Counted from the first letter of the stretch, positions 10,471 through 22,605 are shown. The stretch: 64,000 nt of DNA from Anastrepha obliqua (GCF_027943255.1 NW_026562179.1:8062501-8126500), one strand, 5' to 3'. Notes: generated from the letters alone by a model not told the origin. Made by a program: numbers and translations.

Positions 10471-10765
10471 TAGTGATGATTAACTCGAGTGCCTAACACA
10501 AGTGTACTCGAGTTGGACGTAACTCGAATCTACTCGACTTGAATTCTCTCTAACTCGAGTTCGAAAAAAAATTCAAGCATATAATTTAACTAAGGAAAAA
10601 ATATTCTTTGTGATACTAATTATCTTATTTTCTTGAAAATATTGTGATTGCTGATTATAAAAATAGTTTAATTGATAGTAAATATTATTTTAAATACTTA
10701 AATAAATGATTGGATTTCACTCGAGTTAAATCGAGTAATATTTTTTCCGAGTTGGCACATCACTA
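10471..10765. mobile_element. hAT-type MITE
   Basis: Termini TAGTGATG and CATCACTA are exact inverted repeats, continuing imperfectly with ACTCGAG-containing sequence. The 8-base direct repeat TCACAGAT occurs on both sides (10463-10470 and 10766-10773). An 8-bp duplication and AGTGATG-type ends fit hAT. The element is 295 bases with no ORF, so it depends on a transposase elsewhere. Confidence 0.82.
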
Positions 10766-10773
10766 TCACAGAT

Positions 10774-11030
10774 TACCACAGAATTTAATTAAGTAATCAC
10801 GTTTCCGAACAAACGATACTCTTGCAATATAGTCTATGTAATATTATTTTAAATACTTGAATAAATGATTGGATTTCACTCGAGTTAAACAGAGTAATAT
10901 CACTATCACAGATTACCACAAATTTTTTTTTAATTAGAATTTAATTAAGTAGCCACGTTTCCAAACAAATGATCCTCGAATTTAATTAAGTAATTACGTT
11001 ACCGAACAAACGATGCTCTTTTAATATATT
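10774..11030. repeat. Local duplications beside the hAT MITE
   Basis: Part of the MITE interior (TATTATTTTAAATACTT, ATAAATGATTGGATTTCACT) and its flank (AATTTAATTAAGTA, CCGAACAAACGAT) recur two to three times between 10790 and 11020. This looks like tandem duplication or gene conversion after insertion. No coding content. Confidence 0.55.
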
Positions 11031-11245
11031 CTATGGCTGTGAATGACATTGACATTCGTTACGCGCGTTTTTTAAAATATGCAAAATTAAATGTATATTT
11101 TTCAATATTTCTGCAGATTTTCTTTCCGTAAGAACCTTCTCGTAATAATAACAAATACAACAAAAAAAAAAATTAGTGAAATCGGTCCAGCCATTCACGC
11201 GTGATGCCGTGACCAAGGAAAACGGGTTTCATTTTTATATATACA

Positions 11246-11846
11246 ATATGTGTGTATGCGCGTTTGGTTTCTGGACGGATGTTAAAATGATATTTTCTCA
11301 TCAATATATGTAGCTTTGATTTGATTAAAGAGATTTATGTGCTTGTTTATATGTACACATTTTCTTTTTGAATCATTTATATAAAAATCAGTAACCAGTA
11401 TGACCTATTTTATACCAAAAAAGAAATTTCTACTTATCGAAAAACAAAAAACCTGGAGTTTGCCATTTGTGTTGATGGCGATGAATATCTTCGTTTGGGA
11501 CGTACCAAGGTGCATTGGTTATATTTAGTTCTGAGTATTTTTGATTGTAGTCGCGTTTGGTTTCTGGACGGATGTTAAAATGATATTTTCTCATCAATAT
11601 ATGTAGCTTTGATTTGATTAAAGAGATTTATGTGCTTGTTTATATGTACACATTTCCTTTTTGAATCATTTATATAAAAATCAGTAACCAGTATGACCTA
11701 TTTTATACCAAAAAAGAAATTTCTACTTATCGAAAAACAAAAAACCTGGAGTTTGCCATTTTTGTTGATGGCGATGAATATCTTCGTTTGGGACGTACCA
11801 AGGTGCATTGGTCATATTTAGTTCTGAGTATTTTTGATTGTAGTCG
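11246..11846. repeat. 293-bp tandem duplication spanning X and LINE end
   Basis: GCGTTTGGTTTCTGGACGG at 11260 recurs at 11553 and the two units stay almost identical throughout. Each unit holds X interior sequence followed, from about 11451, by the end of the jockey LINE on the minus strand (NAPWYVPNEDIHR in one minus frame, right after the LINE core). The duplication therefore happened after the LINE entered X. 11246-11450 is part 3 of X copy a. Confidence 0.75.
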
Positions 11847-13049
11847 TTGAATAATGTTAATGTTACCTTTACTTGCAGTTCCCCATATTTCTATGTCGTA
11901 TTGCCTAGATACTTGCAGGCAGGGGAATATCAGCTGTGAGGTACACCGGCTTCCATGAGTTGAATATTAGAGTATTTGTCTCTATATTTCACATAAAAGT
12001 ATTTGTTTGCTAAATAGCTTTACATTAACAAATAGTAGTCGAGTGCAAGATACTGTTTAAGTTTAAATATAATATTAAACCCTTGTGCCACACGCTGTCG
12101 AACACAGCGACGCATGTATTTCTTTTATCAATTTCTGACAATATTTTATTTGTTACTATATGTACCTGTTCTATTGTTGAATGTTTTCTACGAAATGCGA
12201 ATTGGTGTGAAGGAAATAAATTTCGCGCCTGTAGTATGGGGTCAAGGCGGTCAGTTTAAGCTTCTCAAAAAGTTTAGATAATGATGGTAATAAACTAATT
12301 GGTCTGTATGAAGAAGCTTCAGAGGCGTCTTTATTAGGTTTGGGTATTGCGATGATTTCAGCAACCTTCCAAGGCAGTGCAAAATACTTCATTCTCTTGG
12401 TTGTTATGTTGATTTGTAAATGTTTTTTAAAATGATCAGCGAGTATTTTTGCCTTTTCTTTTCGTGTTTTCGCCCAAGAATTTGTCCTTGCCCTTAGAGG
12501 GGGTCGGTACATAACTGCGTAGTCGGTTTTTTTGCAGGCCTTCCATAGTGTATAGTTTGTAGCTCTAGTAGCTTCCAGTGATGCGATATATAATAAATAT
12601 TTTTCAAATTTTTCATCCTTGTCCACTTTTAATATATCTTTAATTTCTTTTGTTGGTATATTCAGCCTTTTTTTAATATCTGGTGAACGTGTAGATTGCC
12701 ATTGTTGCCTCAGTTTTCGTTTTTCTCTGATTTTTTGCAAAACTTTATGGGGTAATTTGTGTTTGTTGTTACTCATCTTGACTATAGGTGTGGAAGTTGT
12801 TGTTGCATACACTATACTGTCATTGAAGCATGAAAAATTTATGTGTCTTGTAGTTTGAGATAGGACTGGTTTCATAGCTTAATAATATTGGAGAATGGTC
12901 AGATGAGAGGTCAAAGCCTGGAGTTATTTCCTGTTGCTCCCTTCTAATATCTTTCGTAATGTAAAAGTCAATTAAATCAGATCGGTTCTGCATATCAGTT
13001 GGAAAATAAGTTGATTCTCCAGAGCTTAAAAAGTTACTTTTATTTTCTA
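11847..13049 (-). pseudogene. Jockey ORF2: endonuclease end and deleted RT
   Basis: 12820-13049 encodes the end of the AP-type endonuclease: FPTDMQNRSDLIDFYITKDI then DLSSDHSPILL, the SDH motif near the active site. 12171-12875 follows, with RPPLRARTNSWAKTRKEKA and the RT entry motif IPKPNKDASEASSYRPISLL. Further on the frame breaks: KHSTIEQVH and CVAVFD are followed by a deletion to VWHKGLI, and MEAGVPH is followed by another deletion that removes the FADD catalytic box. YDIEIWGTASK marks the C-terminal region. Reverse transcription is impossible for this copy. Confidence 0.8.
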
Positions 13050-14755
13050 CTAGCATCACCCAGTGGGCTTCGCACCACCATACATAAAATGTTTGTTTTA
13101 TATCGCAAGAAATTTTTCATATTAAGTTTTCTTTATAGAACTCGTAAAATGTTTAAACAGTTGAATTAGTTGATTTTTTTCATTCAACATACTTTCTAAA
13201 GATGTCACAATAGCCTTTTCTGTACTTTTTTAAAATTTGATTGTGGTGGTCACCTATACACAGGTAAGGTACCGGTTCAAACACATCCTAGGGTTATACA
13301 GGTCCACGTTTTGGTCTATATCTCGAGACCATAGTTACGGAGGGGCATTAAAAATACTCTATACTATAGAATCATCAGCAGCTTCCATTTGCTACCCATA
13401 TTGTACAAACACATCCTAGGGTTACCCGGGTCCACGTTTGGATTATATCTCGAGACCCTAGTCACGGAACGGTATAAAAAATACTCTATACTATAGAAAT
13501 CATCAACAGCTCCCATTTGCTACCCATATTGTACGAACACATCCTTAAGTTATCGGGGTCCACATTTTGGGCGATATCTCGAGACCCTAGTTACGGAGCG
13601 GCATCAAAAATACTCTATACTATAGAATCATCAGCAGCTTCCATTGGGTACCCATATTGTACAAACACATCCTAGGGTTACCCGGTTCCACGTTTTGGAT
13701 TATATCTCGAGACCCTAGTCACGGAACGGTATGAAAAATACTCTATACTATAGAAATCATCAACAGCTCCCATTTGCTACCCATATTGTACGAACACATC
13801 CTTAAGTTATCGGGGTCCACATTTTGGGCGATATCTCGAGACCCTAGTCACGGAGCGGCATCAAAAATACTCTATACTATAGAATCATCAGCAGCTTCCA
13901 TTGGGTACCCATATTGTACAAACACATCCTAGGGTTACCCGGTTCCACGTTTTGGATTATATCTCGAGACCCTAGTCACGGAACGGTATGAAAAATACTC
14001 TATACTATAGAAATCATCAACAGCTCCCATTTGCTACCCATATTGTACGAACACATCCTTAAGTTATCGGGGTCCACATTTTGGGCGATATCTCGAGACC
14101 CTAGCCACGGAGCGGCATCAAAAATACTCTATACTATAGAATCATCAACAGCTTCCATTGGGTACCCATATTGTACAAACACATCCTAGGGTTACCCGGT
14201 TCCACGTTTGGATTATATCTCGAGACCCTAGTCACGGAACGGTATGAAAAATACTCTATACTATAGAAATCATCAACAGCTCCCATTTGCTACCCATATT
14301 GTACGAACACATCCTTAAGTTATCGGGGTCCACATTTTGGGCGATATCTCGAGACCCAAGTTACGGAGCGGCATCAAAAATACTCTATACTATAGAATCA
14401 TCAGCAGCTTCCATTGGGTACCCATATTGTACAAACACATCCTAGGGTTACCCGGTTCCACGTTTGGATTATATCTCGAGACCCTAGTCACGGAACGGTA
14501 TGAAAAATACTCTATACTATAGAATCATCAACAGCTTCCATTTGCTACCCATATTGTACAAACACATCCTAGGGTTACCCGGGTTCACGTTTTGGCCTAT
14601 TTCTCGAGACCCTGGTATCCGATTCTTAAAATTTTAAAACACAAACCATCTACTGAATAGTCCAAACAAAGCCTAAAAATTTGGTTTGGATAGGTGAGCC
14701 CGTTCACGAGTTTTAAGCGAATATAGGGACAGATTTTCACATTTATATATATAGA
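13050..14755 (-). mobile_element. Helitron C, minisatellite-bearing, non-autonomous
   Basis: The minus-strand 5' end TCTATATATATAAATG starts at 14755. The 3' end GCCCACTGGGTGATGCTAG finishes at 13050, followed by T, with a GC-rich hairpin just before CTAG. The insertion lies between A and T, the Helitron rule, and the jockey endonuclease codons resume directly across it. No protein is encoded. Most of the length is a tandem array (13260-14620). Confidence 0.87.
13260..14620 (-). repeat. Tandem array of about 128-bp units in Helitron C
   Basis: Roughly ten units of about 128-129 bases alternate between two variants (a 257-bp higher-order pair). The variants differ at CCTAGGGTTACCCGG versus CCTTAAGTTATCGGG and at GGAACGG versus GGAGCGG. 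Each unit contains ATATCTCGAGACCC. The same unit in reverse orientation forms the internal arrays of Helitrons A and B. It is not a CRISPR: units are contiguous without unique spacers. Confidence 0.85.
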
Positions 14756-15097
14756 TTATTGCATCGTAAAGATTTTTTCCTTTCGTGTTTGTTATTCTGG
14801 ATCCCCATAAGGTATTCCTTGCTTTGTAATCTCCGTCTGCAATAAAACGGCCTTCAAGAGTTTTAAGAAAGTCAAAGTATAGTGTCTTAGAATTTTTATG
14901 TTTAGGAGGGCAGTATATGGCAGAAAGGGTTAAATGTCCATTAAAGTCCTCAATTTGTATAGATGTCGCTTGCAAGTAGTCCTGTCTATAGTGGTTCACA
15001 TCAATGCATTTAATGTCTTTGTTTATAATTATTGCCGTTCCACCATGTGCCTTGTCATCAGGGTGATTGGTGTGATAAATAGTATAGTTAGGAATGT
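14756..15097 (-). pseudogene. Jockey ORF2: endonuclease N-terminal half
   Basis: Encodes LNIPNYTIYHTNHPDDKAHG, GGTAIIINKDIKC, QATSIQIEDFNGHLTLSAIY, CPPKHKN and RFIADGDYKARNTLWGSR. This is the AP-endonuclease fold of jockey-clade LINEs, including the GDYNA-like metal-binding motif (here GDYKA) and the WGSR block. It is cut by piggyBac at the TTAA (15098-15101) upstream and by Helitron C downstream. About 25 residues between this part and the ORF2 start at 17990 are missing. Confidence 0.83.
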
Positions 15098-15101
15098 TTA
15101 A

Positions 15102-17345
15102 CCCTTTCGACCCCAACGTTGCCTGTGAGTAACTTCGGCGTTTAACAGCTTACGGAAAGCGTTCGTTTTATTTTTGTGTGTTCGTTATAAATAATAACGG
15201 TACTTTTATGTATCTACTCAAAATATTAGTAAAAAAATATCATTTGTAGATCATTTAGCGAAGTTATGTTGAATAAACAGTAAGCGCAGCGCAGAAAATA
15301 TTGTTGTGAAATAAAAAAGAGTTTTCAAAGCCATGTTTTTAGCAAGGATTTAACTTTACGAAACTGAATTTAAATTTGATTGGTTAAAAATATTAACCAG
15401 GTGAGTAATTTTGAAAGTTGCAATGTTGCTTGTGGGCAACCTTGGGTCGTTGTGGTAATAAATATTTTTGTACTTAGTTATGAGACCGAAAGAGAAAGGA
15501 TTGTCAAATGACGATATGGAGAAGATTCTTAACTGTGATTGGGATGCCTCTTATAACGACGAAAGTGATGACGAGATGGATAATATTTCTGCAGTGGTAG
15601 AGAAGAATTTGGAAGGGATCGTCCCAAGAGGAGAAACTATAGAGATTGACCTTCTCGAAAATATAATTGCCAAAAAATGTGAGCCGAAATCTTGTGTGGC
15701 TGATAATTGCTTTGAAAAAGTTGACCCCAAGACACTAAACTGGAGAAAAAGGCCATTTGTACCTTCGGAGACCAGTTGGGAAGAAAATACTTTGAAGATC
15801 GACGATGTGATGATGCCGGTAGAATATTTTTGCACTTTTTTTAATGGCCAAGTTTTTGATTTGATCACACAACAAATAGATTTGTATGCGGTGCAAAACA
15901 ACGAGATTGAGTTCAAATGCTCTGTTGAAGATATTAAGCGCTATATTGGTATTTTGTTGTAGATGGGTGTTTTAAAATTGCCTCAACTCAAAATTGAATA
16001 GTCAAAAAATTTAAATCTTACCGCTATAACAGATTCAAAGCCGCGCGGAAAGTTTGAAAAAATAAAACAATGCCTACATTTCAACGATAACACTAAACAA
16101 TCCAAAAGAGGCGATTTGACAGTCTCAAAGAAATTTTGGAAAGCTACCCCAGGAAGAACATCGAAGTATTGACGAACAAATCATTGCGTTCAAAGGTATA
16201 CATTCATAAAGGACATAATGAGAATTTTAGTTTAAATTTTTGTTACAGGTCCATTGTCATTTAAACAATACAACCTTTGGATTAGTGTACGACTTTACGT
16301 TGTATGTTAGTGAAAGTATAATACTTGTCCTGCTTATGGATTGGACCAATCTTCGAATATAGTTTTATATTTGGCAAAAGGTCTTCCTAAGGACAAACAT
16401 TTTAAGCTTTATTTCGATAATTGGTTTACGTCAGCAAGCCTTCTGATCTCGTTGAAAGAAATGGTCATATTGACAACAGGAACTGTACGTAAAAACCGCA
16501 TAAGCAATTGCCAGCTACTTTCAGATGCTGAGTTAAAAAAGCGTGGAAGAGGATCTTTCGATATGAAATGTGAAATCAACAATGATATTGTATGCGTCAA
16601 GTGGTTTGACAATAAGCTAGTTCAACTTATATCCTCGTGTGAAAGCATCGAACCTGTTGGTATATGCAAAGGTTGGAATCCAAAAGAAAAAGCTTATATT
16701 GATGTTGCAAGACCTGCGATTGTTGCTTCTTACAATAAGAGTATGGGAGGAGTTGATTTGGCTGACATGCTCATGGAGCTCTACAAGGTCAACCCCCGTT
16801 CAAAGAAGTTGTAGATAAGAATCTTCTATTGGTGCCTCGGAACATCCGTTACAAACGCATGGCTATTGGTAGAAAGCATTTAAACTTGATAAGCCCGAGG
16901 CAAAAGCATAGTATCCCTGGGCTCCCCGTCAAGCAGGGTGTCTTCCCAACATTCGAAAAAGTACAGGTTCCAACCGAATCCTTCAGTCTCACAGCGTTAC
17001 GATAAAATGGAACATTGGGTAATCTTTAGTGAAAAGGGATGTTGCGGATGGTGCAAGGCAGGAAAATGCAACCTTTGCAGTAATAACAAATGCACCTTTG
17101 CAGTAATAACAATAAAAATAGTTTTTTGTCTTATCATACCTAATTTTGCAAAATAAATAAAAATCATTAAAAGTTGTTCGAAAGAAAAAATATGTTTATT
17201 TTGTATACTACCATTGGCCCAAAGTTGCCACACAAGCAACATTCGGCAGCGCTCAAACTGTGGGTCGTGACGATTCAAAAATTTGGGCAATTGCTTCTTA
17301 AACAAATACAAAAGGATTCAAATTAAAACAAAATTTTCGATGGGG
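15102..17345 (+). mobile_element. piggyBac element 1, right end truncated
   Basis: Starts CCCTTTCGACCCC directly after the target TTAA (15098-15101). The plus-strand transposase remnant lies inside. The right end reads TTCGATGGGGTC, matching the inverted terminus CGTTGGGGTCGAAAGGG up to GGGGTC, then switches abruptly into the mariner remnant. The last bases of the terminal repeat and the second TTAA are gone. Confidence 0.82.
15480..17154 (+). pseudogene. piggyBac transposase 1, degraded
   Basis: ATG at 15480 (MRPKEKGLSNDDMEKILNCD) opens an acidic N-terminus and the early catalytic domain to 15962, where TAG replaces a probable Gln codon before MGVLKLP. The middle, with IDEQIIAFKG, is frameshifted and partly deleted. 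16341-16814 carries HFKLYFDNWFTSASLLISLK (second catalytic Asp) and ASYNKSMGGVDLADM (third Asp). 16938-17154 ends with a cysteine-rich segment, CCGWCKAGKCNLCSNNKC, the zinc domain of the family. Not functional. Confidence 0.83.
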
Positions 17346-17896
<551 letters not shown>

Positions 17897-17897
17897 T

Positions 17898-17990
17898 ATT
17901 GTTTTTTAGGAATGTTTTTAGTTCCAGTGCATGTTGGCTTAGACCATTAGCATTCCACAGGACAATTCTTAATTTATCTTGTTTGTTCAT
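17898..17990 (-). pseudogene. Jockey ORF2 start
   Basis: ATG at 17990 encodes MNKQDKLRIVLWNANGLSQH and continues to TFLKNN, the first strand and WNANGL motif of LINE AP endonucleases. The mariner remnant then interrupts. The next recognisable endonuclease residues are at 15097. Confidence 0.82.
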
Positions 17991-18254
17991 TAAATTTAGC
18001 GAAAAGTAACGTATCATGTTTATCATTCCTGACATTTGTGTGATTTATTTTTTCATCATATCTTTCAACTCTGAAATTTCTTGGTTTTCCGTTATAGTTG
18101 TTCCAATAGATTAAGAATCATTTTTAGTGTTTATGGCTGTTACTTGGGCGTAAGATAAATTTGGTGTTGTAGTACTGTGTTGGGTTGTCACATTGTGTAG
18201 TGTAGTTTGAGATGCAACTTTTTCTTCTGTGTTTGTAATTGTAGTGGGATTTTT

Positions 18255-19068
18255 CTATCTGAGACTTGGAAATTGCTGTATTTTTAATGATTTATATATC
18301 ATACAGTCCTTGTAATTGGCTGTGTGGATTTTACCACAAAGAGCACATTTTATTTCGTTAAAGTCCTTTACTGGACATCCTATGGCTTTATGACTTCCAG
18401 CACATTTGACGCACACAGGTCTTTGGAACAAAAATTTTTTGTGTGACCGTATTTTTGACAGTTTGTGCATTGAGTCAAAGTGCGTTTTTAATAAGGAGGC
18501 TCAAATTTAATTTTGCAATGTAGTAGATGTGTAATTGTGTATATATCTTTGTTGTTGGGTTTGGTTTTTAATTCAAGTGTAAACAGTGGCAAAGGTGCTT
18601 TGGTAGTAGCGTGTAAGATATTATGAATATTTGTAACCTCATGTCCAAGTTCACCTAATTCTTTTACAATTTTACCTTTATCTGAGGAGTTGTGCAAGTC
18701 CTCAGTATCAGAAGGGGATTTTGCCCCTTGGGCTTATATATATAATGCTGAGTATTTTTTTCTTTTAATAATTTAGCGATTTGTGTATAGTGATATGACT
18801 CTTTGGGTTGAATTTCTACTTCATCCTTTGCAGGACTTTCAGTTCAAAAACGCAATTCGGAAGTTTGTTTAGCGCATCGGTTAAATATTTAACGTATTCA
18901 ACATTCTGTACAAATATAGGTGGTGCTTTTGGAGTTTTAGTTTTTTGTTGCTCATTTGTGTTGTTTGTCCCACTGTTTTGTGGTACTTTTTCTTTTTCAT
19001 CATCAAGAGAGAGTATATCAAATCTGTGAGCGGGACCTCTCTTTGCGAGGAGAGCGCCCCACAGGCAT
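18255..19068 (-). pseudogene. Jockey ORF1 (gag-like, zinc knuckles)
   Basis: ATG at 19068 gives MPVGRSPRKERSRSQ and then a frameshift; the neighbouring frame continues FDILSLDDEKEK and PPIFVQNVEYVKYLTDALNK. 18488-18697 is the domain preceding the zinc knuckles: LGHEVTNIHNILHATTKAPL, NNKDIYTITHLLHCK, KFEPPY. 18255-18470 has CCHC-type knuckles, CVKCAGSHKAIGC and CALCGKIHTANYKDC. In the family this protein binds the LINE RNA. At least two frameshifts break it. Confidence 0.83.
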
Positions 19069-19074
19069 TTTAAA

Positions 19075-20568
19075 TCTATACTAATATTATAAAGAGGAAA
19101 ACTTTGTTTGTTTGTTTGTTTGTTTGTTTGTTTGTTTGTAACGAATAGGCTCAAAAACTACTGGACCGATTTTAAAAATTCTTTCACCATTCGAAAACTA
19201 CATTATCCAAGAGTAACATGGATTACATTTTATTTTGGAAAAAATAGGGTTCCGTAAGATATTTGGATTTTTCGGACACAAACTGAAAAAAATCTTATAT
19301 ATAAAATAAAGTCAACTTTTTGTGTGTGTTCGCTAACCGGCCGTGTCTGCACCGAATTAAACCAAACTTACACACATTGCTAAGAAGGTATTGAAGATGG
19401 TTTCCGTATAGTTTGGATACCTATTGGTGCATAGGGCTCGAGATATAGGTCAAAACGTGGACCCGGGTAACCTTCGGATGTGTATGTACAATATGGGTAT
19501 CAAATGGAAGCTGTGGTGAATGCTTTTGTTCAGAGTATTTTTCATGCCGCTCCGTGACTAGGGTCTCGAGATAGAGACCAAAACGTGGACCCTAGAATGT
19601 GTTTGTACAATATGGATATCAAATTGAAGCTGTTGGTAAAGGCCTTAGTACAGAGTATTTTTTATGCCGCTCCGTGACTGGGGTCTCGAGATATAGGTCA
19701 AAACGTGGACCCGGGTAACCTTTGGTTGTGTATGCACAATATGGGTATCAAATGAAAGCTGTTGATAAGTGCTTTAATACGGGGTAATTTTCATACCTAT
19801 TGATGACTGGGGTCTGGAAATATATGCCAAAACGTGGACCCGCCGTGTCTTTGCACCGAATTAAACCAAACTTATGCACATTGTTAGGTAAGTATTGAAA
19901 ATGGGTTTCGTAAAGTTTGGTTGTAATTCTGAGCAGTGGCAACGGGTACAGCGTTCTTTTGAGCCAGCCATAATGTCGCTTACTTTTTTAACGCTTGGGG
20001 CGGAACTGAACTGTCAAATTGACAGTGTGAGTTACAATGTGTCAATATTTCTTTCTGATTTGGATGCCATAAGGAAAAAACGTAAGTGCAACATGTAAAA
20101 ATTGTTTGTGAATTTTTTTGGAGTGGATTTTGGAACAGTGAATAATTTCTTACGAAATTTGAGAATTTAATGTGAAATCCGAATGAAATTATGTGTTCGT
20201 GGAAAAAACAATTTTTTTGGTTTTTTTTTTTTTGAAAAATATAAATGGATAATGGTTAAAAAAGCTCCAATGCTTAATAAAACATATAAATTGAAACGAA
20301 AAATTCATGTATTATCAGGAAAAAAGACGATTGTTTATTCATATGCGTTGATTTGAAATTTAAAAACAATCTTCTTTTTTCCTGATTTTCAATTTATATT
20401 TTATAATATATTTACTCAAAAACAAATAGAAAAACAAAAAATATTGTTTATGCCAAAGCGCTTGAATAAAGAATAAAGAAATAAATAATATGAAAACCAT
20501 ATATTTTCTGTTCTAAACCATATCTATTCTATTTTAGTGTGTCCAGCGAAGGGGGCCGGGTTTGCTAG
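19075..20568 (+). mobile_element. Helitron A, non-autonomous
   Basis: Starts TCTATACTAATATTATAAAG after an A and ends GGCCGGGTTTGCTAG before a T, the canonical Helitron boundaries with A-T target. A TTTG repeat (19105-19138) follows the 5' end. About four 128-bp minisatellite units (19430-19850) come next, then a 700-bp 3' segment nearly identical to Helitron B. A stem-loop (ATCAGGAAAAAAGACGATTG against its complement, 20317-20385) lies upstream of the 3' end. It is inserted just 5' of jockey ORF1. No RepHel gene. Confidence 0.9.
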
Positions 20569-20716
20569 TGTTAAATATTTCCACTAGTTGTTTTTATTAT
20601 TTTTATGTTTTCATTTTGCTTGTATTTATATTTGCAAAACAAAAGTTGAACTAAGATAGCACAAGGAGTATTGTCTTGCAGTATTAAAGCGTCTATATCG
20701 CAGTATGTTTTTATAT
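20569..20716 (-). other. Jockey 5' UTR segment
   Basis: Non-coding sequence between Helitron A and the Harbinger. By position it is the 5' untranslated leader of the jockey LINE. The rest of the leader appears beyond the Harbinger at about 23884-23940. No ORF. Confidence 0.5.
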
Positions 20717-20903
20717 ATTGGGCCTTGTACATAATAAGGGAGCATTTCCTCGAGTAGAGTCTGGTGAGATCTATCTTAAGTAGGTGAGTTCGAGCAAACC
20801 GAAAGAGCTCGTGCTCAATTTGGTATGCATAAAAATGAGATAGAGCAAATACCTTGAACTCGAGTTAGCTGAGATCAAACCGCTTGTTTGATTAGTTGCA
20901 AAA

Positions 20904-21914
20904 ATGACTTCAGATAGTGAAAGTGTAAGTGAAAATTTACATTTTGATGCTAATGAGAATTTATCAATTTTTATAGTTGGATACTTAAAAAAATATAATA
21001 CTTTATTAGAAAAAAGCCAACTCCCCGGTGTAAAAAATAAAAAAAAAAGAAATAATTAGAAAAGTTTGTGGCGAATATAAAGAAAAAGTAAAGTCAAAAA
21101 GGGACAAAAATAAAACGGGAAACAATAAAATTTATTTAAAAAAATGGGAACATGATTTATTTGAATTACTTTCTGCTGAATCGAATCCAACTATCGGAAT
21201 AGTTACCAGTAAGCGTGCCGTTATAATGCGTGGCTTTTTTTAGTGATAATAAATTGTTTTTGTTTTTTTATTTTACTTTTTCCACTGGAGGCAATTTTTC
21301 GGTAGGCGTTAATGCTAATGAGAGTTCCAGCAGCAACTTAGAGAGTGCAGTGGGCATTAATAATGACAGCTCCATCAGCAGCGCGGCAGTACAGAACAGA
21401 TATCCCATATGTGCCACAACAACAAACATCAAAAAGAAAGCTAAATGATAACGAATATGATATTCGGCCGGTAACTCTTCGTTAGGCTAAGGAGCATAGA
21501 GCTACAAAAGTCCCTTAGTTGAGCCGTTTTTATTGTATTATTTCTTGATTAGCAAAAACAAAGTATAAGTACAAAAACTATTTGTTACATAAAGCTTTTA
21601 AATAAAACCCTGGCTATAGGAGTAAGAATAAGTTAGAATTGAGAGTACTCATAAAATAAAAACCAACTTTATTATTATGGAACTGCATTAAGACGTAGGA
21701 TTAACACCGCTAATATGATTGCTTAAATCTGATAACTTAATTTAATTACAGGCCAAACGAATCTTCGATGAGTATGAGTCAGAAGAAACGAAAAGTTTAA
21801 ACTTTTAACAATTACAAAGACTTGTTTTGTTGAAGCAAAATAAAGTTCTTTCATTGAAATTAAAAGTTTTAGAAGATCAGGTTGCAGAAGAGGAGCTAAA
21901 TTTGGACGAATATT
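20904..21914 (+). pseudogene. Harbinger accessory protein (probable, spliced or broken)
   Basis: ATG at 20904 gives MTSDSESVSENLHFDANENL and then FIVGYLKKYNTLLEKSQLPG. An indel in an A-run near 21050 breaks the frame; the next frame reads EYKEKVKSKRDKNK and KKWEHDLFELLSAESNPTIG. After a likely intron the sequence reads VGVNANESSSSNLESAVGIN (21300-21440). A last part near 21750-21914 has SLKLKVLEDQVAEEELNLDE, a coiled-coil-like tail. Harbinger second proteins are Myb/MADF-like and bring the transposase to DNA; here that role comes from position and layout. Confidence 0.55.
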
Positions 21915-22235
21915 AAAACATAAAATTCATTTTACTTGTTTTTATTGAATATCTGTTTTTTTTTTAATTAACACTAAAACTTAAAAGTAACATAACAACT
22001 TCGATCTCGAAAATATATTTAAAACTAAGTTATTTATTAATTTTTTTCTTGTTTTTCACAGAGTTTATAGTTATAGCTTTTATATTTTATGGTGAATTAA
22101 AACAACTGTTTTGCAGAATTGCGATGCGGGGTTTTGCACTTTTGCCAAATGAGATATTTTTCCAAAAAGTTAAATAAAATGAAATCAAATTCTTTAGTTT
22201 TAGATTAATAATAATAATATAATAATACTTTCGCG

Positions 22236-22534
22236 CTTACACTTTTTCTAAGTGCTTGGCCGAGCTCCTCCTCCAATTTGTGGTGTGCGTCTTGATGTTC
22301 TTCCACAAATGGAGGGACCTACAGTTTCAAACCGACTCCGAACGGCTAATGTATTTTGACAAGGAGCTTTTTCATGGCTCTCCTCGGAGGTTTGCCATTG
22401 CCTGCCGAGGGGTAACCGCTGCTTAGAAAAAACCTCTTTTCCAAAATTTACTTTTAGATGTTGCTGGAGCCAGGGCTTGAACCCAGTTGCTGCTGAATGT
22501 AGTGCGCACGTCTAACCACTCAGCCACAGCGGCC
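22236..22534 (-). repeat. tRNA-derived SINE inserted in Harbinger
   Basis: The minus-strand head GGCCGCTGTGGCTGAGTGGT contains an A box (TGGCTGAGTGG, 22516-22527). A B box GGTTCAAGCCC is at 22473-22483. The body includes CCTCGGCAGGCAATGGCAAA and TTGAAACTGTAGGTCCCTCC, and the 3' tail is an ATT-rich run. The B-box spacing and tail fit a tRNA-derived SINE transcribed by RNA polymerase III. Body pieces of the same family occur at 3556-3640 and 59256-59325. Confidence 0.85.
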
Positions 22535-22605
22535 AGTTTACATTAACTGTTAAAAATAAAAGGAATAACAAATACGTGTATGTATGTATGTACAACTGTA
22601 AAAAT

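Larger units (their letters stand above)
5562..11245 (-). mobile_element. Helitron D, degraded and interrupted
   Basis: Minus-strand Helitron. The 5' end near 11245 reads TATATAAAAATGAAACCCG followed by a block with GGCTGGACCGATTTCACTAA, typical of insect Helitron 5' ends. The 3' end near 5562 is TTCGCCGGGTCAGCTAC, one base from the canonical CTAG. Between them lie N-terminal, Rep-flanking and PIF1 helicase segments of one large RepHel protein. A LINE (8605-9000) and a MITE (10471-10765) are inserted. Stops, deletions and loss of the HUH core make it non-autonomous. It sits inside X copy a. Confidence 0.85.

Noticed and set aside
10380..11245. Host gene upstream of the Helitron
   Set aside because: The only ORFs are short and the sequence is explained by the Helitron 5' region, a MITE and local duplications.
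11440..11552. FLYWCH-like zinc finger on the plus strand
   Set aside because: The reading VDGDEYLRLGRTKVHW looked suggestive, but the minus strand encodes the jockey C-terminus (NAPWYVPNEDIHR) in continuity with the LINE.
13260..14620. CRISPR-like regular repeats
   Set aside because: Units are contiguous and longer than CRISPR repeats, with no unique spacers, and they lie within a eukaryotic Helitron. It is a minisatellite.
15551..15916. Minus-strand ORF opposite piggyBac transposase 1
   Set aside because: Antisense to recognisable coding sequence, with hydrophobic low-information translation.
19105..19138. TTTG microsatellite as an independent feature
   Set aside because: It is a fixed part of the Helitron 5' region, seen again at 26325-26346.
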